Source: Adineta ricciae | Lineage: Eukaryota > Rotifera > Eurotatoria > Adinetida > Adinetidae | Assembly: GCA_905250025.1 (NCBI GenBank) | Contig: CAJNOJ010000006.1 | Location: forward strand, 248,001 to 312,000 | Direction of reading: 5' to 3' | Length of the DNA stretch: 64,000 nucleotides | Part shown: positions 55,817-64,000 of the stretch, one piece after another | Layout of the letters: each line of letters opens with the position of its first letter | Position numbering within the stretch: the first letter of the stretch is position 1 | Translations under genes and position numbers: made by a program | The notes under the pieces: generated by a model | Seen by the model: the letters and a program-made list of their open reading frames with translations, nothing else | Databases searched by the model: none | What the model was told of the DNA's origin: nothing

Positions 55817-57051
55817 TTTAATGACTGGATCACCGTAAACTATTGACTGAATAATTATTATCGGCTGCTGTGATTCATGTAGAATTTTGTCTTTTTTTTA
55901 TTCGTTCTCGATCAAAAAACTCTATTACTCGAAGAAAACGAAACTATTTTGTTGTTGGTTCAGATAATGAATATTAATGTTTGTACGAATTCAAGGTGTA
56001 GCTCATACTCCAAATAACAGGAAAGAAAAAAGTAATTATTCATCAATGGGATTCCGAGCATTGATGTAGAAACGAGGAGAACGTCGTTTTGTCTATTCAT
56101 TAGTCTTCCTAATCTTAAAAGACTGACTAGCTCAACAGTAGAATCATGTTGGAAATGTAATCTATGTTCTAGAGAGCACCAATGAAGAGAACTATTCAGT
56201 CGAATAGTGTGATGTTCATCATATTGCTTATTGAATATTGCATTTATTGTTAGATTATCTTATTTACTTTCATCTAGAACGTTGAACTAATTCTGAATCT
56301 TTTGGCCTCGATCGAGTGTGTGACTTGTAGTCTCTAATTTGAATCGGAAGCATAATTTCTGACATATCGTTTTGATGATTTACACGTCGGCAAATTTTTC
56401 CTTTTCTCAGAAAACTTGCCACTCTATGGGTGGGGAGAATGACTATCTGTGGATTCGACGGCACGGCGATGCGCAATCCTAAACGAATAAGAATCAGCTC
56501 CACAGTTAATCTATGAATACACTTTTGAAGAAGGTAAGTCATTTTCCAGCTTTATTTTTCACAATCATCAAGAGAAGGTTTTTCTCTGATAAAATCGCGC
56601 TTTTCATGTGTATGTCGTGGAGAACATATCATTTGCTACTAGTGCATTCGATCAAAGATTATTAACTGTCGAAGTACTTTGCTCGCATAAGAAAGCATTC
56701 TGTCTGAAAAGCTCTTCAGTTCACACTTACAATAAAGAAGATAATCTCAATAAGAATCAAAAGATTCAATGGAGTACGAGCGCCATCTATGTCCGCCTAC
56801 GTAGATGAAAGTTGCAATTAATTAACTGCTAACGTATAATATCATTTGAAAATTTTTAATTATTGTTTCATTGATCTTTTCAGAAATCGATTGCAAGTGT
56901 TGTTCAAACATTCCAACACCATCATATTTCCAATTGGTTATTTACATAAATCCGATCATGTCGTCGTCGTCATCATAGATGTATGTTTTCATCCATCCAT
57001 CGTTTGCGACCCACTCCAGACAGTCCTTCATCAATTGATAAATTTCCTTCA
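55817..57051. other. Intergenic, about 1.2 kb, no gene supported
   Basis: A minus-strand frame at 56270-56542 (MTYLLQKCIHRLTVEL...) is 90 residues and Arg-rich but matches no family I know and lacks splice partners. Nothing else is seen. Confidence 0.45.
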
Positions 57052-58091
57052 ATGCTTAGAACAATACGATGTCCTAGATGTGTGCGGTTTATGAATCACT
57101 TATCTGTTTCAATTTCTCAAGTTCGTTATCTTGCAACCGCTAACGATCCACTCCCGTTACCGATAAACAATGATGAACTTGAGACCAGTACTGAAATAGA
57201 CAGAAATGTTTCACGTTTGCCTGAAGATGTCTATCGACATTTCAAAGGTAGGGTAATTCGAGTTTATCTGTCGTATTGTTACGTTTCTATAGGATAGGTG
57301 TGCCACCTACGGAAATCAAAGAACAGTATCATACACGAACAAAATTACGTGCACTTTGGGGTAAATATGGCCGTAAGACTGGCATAGATCCCAAACTATG
57401 TTGGCCAACTCAAAGCGAAATGGACGAAATTATTGATGATGAGCGTGTATATAATATGGAATTGAGTGAAAAAATCAAAATAGTAAAAGAACGACGTGAA
57501 GCTAAACAGAAAGAAGCTGATCAAATGTAAGATCAGGAAGGATTTCTTTATTTTATCATCGTTGATTGACCTTCACCTTGTTTCTCGTCTCGTTTTAGTC
57601 AAGCGAAAGTTGAGAAAAATCTGAAAAACATGCCGAAAATGATCGATGATTTCCGAAAGCGAACTGTCGAACGTGAACGTGCGAAGAAAGCCGAAGTCAG
57701 AGTCAAGAGTGATCTAGCTGAACAAGCACGTGACTTTTACGGATTTGCTGTTGATCCCGATGACGAACGTATGCAGTTTATGTTATTACAATTAGAAGAA
57801 GCACAAAAATCTGAAGATAAGAAGGCACGCAAAGCCGCGAAGAAACTAGAAGCACATCAGCAATTGCAAAAACTAATGGGTATAACACCGGCAGCAGAAG
57901 ATGCAGCGGAAGATAGTGCCGCTGCCGCACCAGTCGATCCATTGGCACCGGTTCCCGAAGCGAAAGATAAAGAAACTGATATGAAATTATTTGCTAAACT
58001 TGTTTCTGAACGTAGTAAACTAGCGAAGGCTGCATCGCGAATGGCAGATGAACAAGCAGCTGCTCAGGCAAAAGGACAGAAGAAGAAATAA
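57052..58091 (+). CDS. GADD45GIP1: Mitoribosome protein mL64 (GADD45GIP1/CRIF1)
   Basis: Start MLRTIRCPRCVRFMNHLSVS at 57052, a basic, hydrophobic leader suited to mitochondrial import. A 50 bp intron (57248-57297, phase 1) joins RHFKG to VPPTEIKEQYHTRTKLRALW. The family block GKYGRKTGIDPKLCWPTQSE and the helical stretch NMPKMIDDFRKRTVERERAK, then YGFAVDPDDERMQFMLLQLE, match CRIF1. The C-terminal tail is charged and Ala-rich, and ends KGQKKK. CRIF1 sits at the peptide exit of the large mitoribosomal subunit and is needed for insertion of mitochondrially encoded membrane proteins. Mammalian CRIF1 also has nuclear roles. Confidence 0.85.
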
Positions 58092-58471
58092 AAACTTGTA
58101 TTTACATACAACCTTAGGTTTGATTTGTTTTTCAGATTTTAATTTTAAAACTCAAAGGATCCTCTATCGCTCAATTAACACATTTACATCGTTGATCAAA
58201 CCAAGAATTCCGGAAAAGCTCATGTTGGATCTTCACTAACAATGGTCGACATTCACCGAACGTTAAAAGATTGTTGTAATTTATCGGTAAGTAAAATGAC
58301 ATCATCGAAGATATTCATTGACCGCTTTGAGTATGGGAATAAAACACAACTGTGCTTTAGTTACCATAACTTGTATAGAACGAAGAACGAATCTATTTAA
58401 AATGCAAGCCAATGAATATTCTCAGTATTCGATTGCTTTTAGATTATGGCTGAACATTACTAAAGTGAACG
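58092..58471. other. Intergenic between mL64 and CHIC
   Basis: Only UTR-like A+T-rich sequence; no gene or repeat recognised. Confidence 0.45.
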
Positions 58472-59055
58472 ATGGATGAAGTGGATATAATACCTGAACA
58501 AAGTCCAACTGACATTGTACGAACAAATCAATATTCAATCAATGATGACAGTAATGATTTAATACCGACTTATCTTCCACGATTAGCTGAACCGATCATA
58601 ATCCGGGGTGCTGGCCATGTCACGGTTTTTGCATTGAATAATAAATTCGACGAAGAATATCCGCAAGCACTCACACATAAAGTATCAAGAGATGAATACC
58701 AAGAAACGATCAAACGCGTCAATCTCATACTGAGAAAAAACGTTCCGATCAATTTTAAATGGTAAATAATTATTTCCTTCTTATGAAATCTTCTGAATTC
58801 CCGTCCTATAGGTTACTTTGCGGTTGCATTTGCTGTTGTTGTACAATCGGCCTGTCATTATGTCCTGTTCTATGTTTGAATAAACGTTCAAAAAACGCTG
58901 TAAGTAAAGTTCTCGATTGGGAAAATGCACGGCTCTATCACAAACTTGGCTTGCATTGGCGTTTAACAAAACAGAAATGTCCAAATAATGCTGTACAAGA
59001 GTATGTTCTCATGATTGAATTTCGTCCACCTTTATCACTTTCCCATCCGGATTAA
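58472..59055 (+). CDS. CHIC2: CHIC family protein (cysteine-rich hydrophobic domain)
   Basis: Two exons, 58472-58761 and 58812-59055, join in phase 2. The acidic N-terminus leads to IIIRGAGHVTVFALNNKFDE, the diagnostic CHIC opening. The core KNVPINFKWLLCGCICCCC, then TIGLSLCPVLCLNKRSKNAV has the Cys-rich membrane-associated segment that is palmitoylated in vertebrates. The C-terminal part (VLDWENARLYHKLGLHWRLT, EYVLMIEFRPPLSL) is nearly identical in layout to human CHIC2. The protein is bound to the plasma membrane and vesicles; in human leukaemia CHIC2 is fused to ETV6. The function in this organism is not known beyond membrane trafficking. Confidence 0.93.
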
Positions 59056-59210
59056 TTTATTTTCTCTTTTTTTCTTTGTTTAATTATTGTATTTGTAATA
59101 TGTATAAAAAGACAAGTTGTTTTTCCTTTTCGAATATCACGTGAAAGAAAAACAAATATATAATCTCTATTTTAGATAATATCTATTTGTTTTTTGTTTT
59201 CAATTCAACA

Positions 59211-62200
59211 ATGACAACAAATCAACAAGCAACATCAACACCAACAGTACATCATGCAATTGTGAAATCGATCTTCTCCGGTGATACACTTGTTGTTAAA
59301 CCATTATCACGAGCAGCAGCGAATGAAGCTGAACAACGAATTTCCCTGAATTATATCATCGCACCGAAACTGGCACGACCACCAACGGATACCAGCGCCG
59401 GAGGACCATCTGCCGATGAACCTTATGCGTTCGAAACACGCGAATTCTTACGTAAAAAATTAGTTGGCCAAGAAATTTGTTACACAGTCGATTTTCAAAT
59501 TCCTCAAAGCAATCGATTGATGTGTACGGTCTATCTTGGCAAAGATAAAGAAACAGGTGAAAATATCATCGAATCACTCTTATCCGAAGGTCTCGTCGAA
59601 TTACGACAACCATCGGGACAACGTGCAAACGACACGAAATATCAACGCCTAGTGATTATCGATGAACAAGCTAAAAGTAACAAACGTGGCCGCTATTCTG
59701 ACCAACTCGCTGAAGTTCATGTTCGAAATATGAAATGGTCTTTAGAGAATCCAAAACAATTCGTTGATGAGCATAAATCCCAGCCACCATTGGATGCTAT
59801 TGTTGAATTTGTTCGCGATGGTAACACAGTGCGTTGCCTTCTTCTACCATCGTACTATTTAGTAACCGTTCAAATTGCGGGTATCAAATGTCCGATGTTA
59901 AAACGCGAAGGAAGTTCAACAAATGAAACAAACGAACCGTTCGCTGAAGAAGCTAAGCAATACGTTGATACGCGTTTGTTACAGCGACAAGTGAAAGTTA
60001 TTTTAGATGGTGTTAACAATCAAAATTTAGTCGGCACGCTATTGCATCCCAATGGAAATATTGCTTTACATCTCTTGAAAGAAGGTTTAGCTAAATGTGT
60101 TGATTGGAGTTTAACTTTATTACAGCCAGGATGGAGAGAAAAGTATCGCGCAACAGAAAAATATGCCAAAGATAACCGATTGAGAATCTGGAAAAACTAC
60201 GTTGCACAAGCAGGACATACTGATAATGATAGTCATGCTAGTAATGAAGCAGGTGTTACATCATCCAACGGCAAATCTTCTGATCCATCATTGAAAGGAT
60301 ATCAAGCCAAAGTTTTAGAAGTCATCAATGGTGATGCACTGACCATTCGTGATTTACGTGATAACAAAGTTCGAAAGATTTACCTTTCATCTGTTCGTGC
60401 GCCACGTGCTGCTGATCTTCAAAAGAATGATGAAAACAATCCAAATGCCAATCGTCAACAAATCAAACGTCCACTCTACGAAATTCCATACCTATTCGAA
60501 GCACGTGAATTATTACGTAAACGTTTGATCGGTAAAACTGTTCGTGTAGTGACTGATTATGTTCAAGCAGCAAGTAATGACTTTCCCGAAAAGATTTGTT
60601 GTACTGTTTACGCTGGTAATGTTAATCTTGGTGAAGCCTTAATTTCCAAAGGTTTAGCTAAAACTGTACGTCATCGACAAGACGATGAACAGCGATCATC
60701 TCACTACGGTAGAGTTCTTTTTTTTAAAGGAAAAGACACTAATTAAGTTATTCTCTGACGTCTAGATGATCTCCTCACTGCTGAACAACAAGCAGAAAAA
60801 CGGGCAGTGGGCCTATTTTCAAACGGTAACGGTCTTCAACGTATTGTCGATATGACTGGAGATTCCAATAAAGAACGAGCCAAAGGTTTATTGAATGTTC
60901 TTCAACAAAAAGGTCGTATGGAAGGTGTTGTCGAATTCGTTGCTAGTGGCTCCCGATTCCGTGTACATTTACTGAAAGACAACTGGATTATTTCATTCAT
61001 TTTGTCGTCAATTAGCTGTCCACGAGGTGAACGACGTGTACCTGTAGGTGGAAATTCACAACAGCAAAAAGTGGAACCTGCTGAACCATTTGGTGCCGAA
61101 GCTTTAACTTTCTCAAAAGAACATTTCTTACAACGGTAGAATTCTTTTGATTTCAATTAGTTTAAATTATCCACTTCTCTCTCTTTACTTTCAGAGATGT
61201 TTTTGTTGAAATCGAAAGTATGGATCGTGGTGGTAGCTTTATTGGTCGTTTAAGTACTGCCGATGGTCATTCAGCTGCTTTGATGCTTGTTCAAGCTGGT
61301 CTTGCTAAAGTACATGATTCTGCTTATGGTACACCACTCTACAAACAATTGCTCGAAGCTGAAGACAAATGCCGCAAAGAACGCGTTGGCGTTTGGACTA
61401 ACTATGAAGAACCAACACCAAAAGACGATGAAGACAATGAAGGAGAAAATAACCCTGAAGGTAATTGGTTATATAGTAATAATTGACTCTTCTTCATCAA
61501 TACTATTGCGTCTAGGTGGTCAAGAAGAAGCTGTGTTGGGTCCAGCTCCAATCAATTTTAATGATTCACGATTCCGTCGAGTAGTTGTTACCCATGTTAC
61601 AAGTGACTTGAAACTCTACGTGCAATATTCTGAACAAGGACCGAAAGTTGAACAATTACAATCCGAATTACGCGACATCTTCAGTCAAACGAAACCAGTC
61701 GGTGGACACGTAGTGAAGAAAGGAGAATTATTAGCTGCACGCTATACTGCTGATAACGAATGGTATCGTGCACGTGTCGAAAAAATTGAAAACAACAATC
61801 GCGTGTCTGTTTACTTTATCGACTATGGAAACCGAGAAGTTATCAGCGATTCAAGTCGATTTACAACACTACCACCTGGTATGTATCTGTCACAGGACAA
61901 ATTCGAGAAAGCATCGATTGTCTCTTGTAGGCTTTTCACAATTACCGGCACAAGCTCATGAATGCGACATTGCTTATGTCCGACCACCACCAGATGAAGA
62001 CGATCGTGAAGAAGCTAAAAACGCCTTACTCGGTGAAATCGGCAATGACGAATGTTTAATGAGAGTTGAATATCGCCAAAACAACAGTGAACACGTATCA
62101 CTCTATCGTGCTAGCAACAAAGAAAATATCATCAAAACTTTAGCTGAACAAGGTCTCATCGTTGTTGGTCAAGGTCGTGGTGGTCGTCCAGCGCGTCCAA

Positions 62201-62325
62201 CGCCTCTATACGACGAGTTACAACAAGCACAAGCAAAAGCAAAATCGTCTCGTGTGGGTCTCTGGCAATATTCGGATCAAATCGAAGATGATGCCACTGA
62301 ATTCGGCTTCAATGGACGCAAATAA
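59211..62325 (+). CDS. SND1: Tudor staphylococcal nuclease (Tudor-SN, SND1)
   Basis: Start MTTNQQATSTPTVHHAIVKS at 59211. Exons: 59211-60708, 60766-61135, 61195-61460, 61516-61878 and 61931-62325, all joining in frame. Four staphylococcal-nuclease-like repeats are visible, each with a short motif: IFSGDTLVVKPL, IVEFVRDGNTVRCLL, VLEVINGDALTIRDL and VEFVASGSRFRVHLL. A Tudor domain follows (ARYTADNEWYRARVEKIENN, VYFIDYGNREV), and a partial fifth SN repeat ends the protein (YRQNNSEHVSLYRASNK). The aromatic cage for methyl-arginine is conserved in the Tudor part. Tudor-SN acts in RNA-induced silencing, splicing and stress granules, and can degrade edited or small RNAs. The first exon is unusually long for this gene set (about 1.5 kb). 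Confidence 0.95.
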
Positions 62326-63448
62326 ACATCAACAATAAGCAAAAAACAATACTAACACAAATCAAGATTTAATTGCCTTGATTTCATATATATTTACCAT
62401 CAATTTTAGCCTTGTTTGTTTTGTTTTCAAAAAAAAGATTTTCCATTGTTTTTTTTTCTGTTTGAATATACATACACACATACAAATACACACACAGACA
62501 TATGGTTATCTATTTATTTATTTATTTTCTGTCGTTATTTCTTGTTGATGTTGATAGAATGCTCAAGAGAATATTCAACAAGAGAAATTAGTAGATCATC
62601 TTGTTATCGTTAATTTTACTCCTATATTTTTCTGTCTATTGTTGCTCTCAGATTTATTCGTTCTTTTTCCTTCGATGTGCGTGTCTTAGGTGTTTTACTG
62701 GTTTGTTATATCTGTGTATGTGTGTATCTATGTGAAGAACAGTTATCGTTTTGATTTTCGAAGATTATTAAAAAGCGGCACTTGGGAAAGAATCTTTCTA
62801 TTTTCGATATTGATTGATGAATGTCAATGAAAGAAAAGAATGATACGCTTCAAATATCGGCCTTTCCGCATCAAACCGACAAAAAACAACTCAACTGTAT
62901 AGACGATCGATTTCAAGCTCTATTTTGATTTCATTGTTAGAATTTCGTCGTGTAAAATTAGATTACTATGAACAAGTCATTAGAGTCACTGAGGAATCCT
63001 CAGTGAGGACGAACGACTCATCTTCAATGAATCTTTTGTCCAACTAATTGAATCTCCAATATACATATAGATTATAATCGATACAACGAAAGATAATCAG
63101 TTTGTTATTTGTATGTCCGACCTCTAGAAATTGCATTTTTGGAGATAATGTCATCGCTGATCATATTTAAACCATCATCTGTCATTTGCACTCTCGCGAC
63201 TTAACTGTACATGATGAGGTGGGTATGCATGAGTACCCGCGTACTATGTTAGTACTTCTCGTCAGAGTACTATGAAATCGAGACAAAATATCAATGAATA
63301 AAAGGAAAAGAAGAAGAAGAAGGAGGAGAGAGAGAAAAAAAGCAGCGACACAAATAAAAAGACAAACTCTGCAGGCACATACACAACATTTGTTCGTCGT
63401 ACTTGCCATCGTGATCATTCAGTCATCAACTATTCAATCACATTGCCA
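62326..63448. other. Intergenic, about 1.1 kb, with an exact palindrome
   Basis: Contains the SND1 3' UTR, A+T-rich sequence, simple CACA and GAA/AGAAG tracts (about 62470-62500 and 63300-63340), and an inverted repeat at 62986-63006. No gene is supported. Confidence 0.5.
62986..63006. repeat. Perfect 10 bp inverted repeat around one base
   Basis: TCACTGAGGA and its exact reverse complement TCCTCAGTGA are separated by a single A. It could be a dimeric protein-binding site or a cruciform. It lies about 440 bp upstream of the phosphatase ATG. Confidence 0.6.
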
Positions 63449-64000
63449 ATGTCTACAATAACACAACGATCCAATATGGGAACAATCAATTTTAATCAGT
63501 TTTTAGCTCATGAAGCTCGCCTTAATAGTCTGCATCGGTTATTTAAAACACATTATAATGTCACTGAACCATCACCGATACTTGAGCCATACTTATTTTT
63601 GGGTAATTGTATTTCCGCTCATGATGTTTATCGTCTATCAAAATTAGGTATTCGTTACATACTCAATGTTGCTAAACGCGATGTGGAAATATGCCCATAC
63701 TATTCAAAAGATACACGCGTTCTAACAATTGATCTTCGTGATGATGATCAAGAGAATATTTTGCGCATATTCGATCAAGCATTTGCCTTTATCGATGAAG
63801 CTAGAAAAAATAATTCGCGAGTATTAGTTCATTGCAGTCATGGACAGAGGTATGTTAAATCTAGATAGTGATTTCCACAGAGCAACAAGGTAAATATATC
63901 GGATTCTTATTCTCGTAGTCGATCGCCTGCTATCGTTATTGCTTATCTCATGCGCACTTACAATGTTTCATTAGAACAGTGTCTTACTCATGTTGTCAAA
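63449..64000 (+). CDS. Dual-specificity protein phosphatase, N-terminal part (runs off window)
   Basis: Start MSTITQRSNMGTINFNQFLA at 63449. Exon 1 ends at 63849 in GGACAGAG and exon 2 begins at 63919 (acceptor TCTCGTAG). The joined active site reads VLVHCSHGQSRSPAIVIAYL, the exact HCxxGxSRS loop of dual-specificity phosphatases, with the catalytic Cys and Arg intact. The general-acid Asp lies in TIDLRDDDQENI. The preceding part (EPYLFLGNCISAHDVYRLSK, YILNVAKRDV) matches the DUSP fold. No N-terminal rhodanese (MAPK-binding) domain is present in the visible part. It probably dephosphorylates Ser/Thr/Tyr of signalling proteins. The C-terminus is outside the window. Confidence 0.93.

Noticed and set aside
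56270-56542. Minus-strand Arg-rich frame of 90 residues.
   Set aside because: No recognisable domain, no splice partners and no composition typical of the neighbouring genes.

Overview
The window is nuclear DNA from a compact, A+T-rich invertebrate genome. Genes are dense and occur on both strands. Almost every gene is cut by very short introns, mostly about 45-65 bp, with GTA(A/T)-type donors and TTTAG or TTCAG acceptors. An innexin, a CAP-protein cluster and animal genes such as intersectin, CBP/p300, Cbl and WDR24 point to a protostome. Gene style and intron size suggest a bdelloid rotifer, but that species call is inference.

Layout. 1-3.7 kb: the 3' end of an unrecognised gene, a small PPxY membrane protein, three copies of a long-terminal-inverted-repeat DNA element, and a U2 snRNA gene that meets a single N at 3445. 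3.9-12.4 kb (minus): an intersectin locus. The EH-EH-coiled coil-SH3x5 part ends in its own stop, and a DH-PH-C2 part lies downstream. 12.5-18.8 kb: an unknown small protein, a secreted beta-helix protein, an ankyrin/SOCS-box protein and an innexin. 19.6-27.4 kb: an acidic nuclear-type protein, an SLC13 transporter, and two CAP-superfamily genes with a relic between them. 27.7-30.1 kb: AATF, with a secreted-protein gene nested inside one intron on the other strand. 30.9-37 kb: CBP/p300. 37-39.3 kb: sparse.

39.3-45.2 kb (minus): RAB30, the GATOR2 subunit WDR24 and a mitochondrial ornithine-type carrier. 45.3-64 kb (plus): a DHHC palmitoyltransferase, CBL, the RRM2 ribonucleotide reductase subunit, a Kunitz protein, CNOT7/8, SUGT1, GADD45GIP1 (mL64), CHIC, SND1 (Tudor-SN) and the start of a dual-specificity phosphatase.

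Most genes are housekeeping or signalling genes with no operon-like relationship. The points of most interest are the splice-phase logic of the intersectin locus, the long-TIR element family, the U2 gene at an assembly junction, the nested gene in AATF, the CAP cluster with its relic, and a CBP that appears to lack the C-terminal NCBD. Several apparent frameshifts disappear once short introns are placed, so I call those genes intact.
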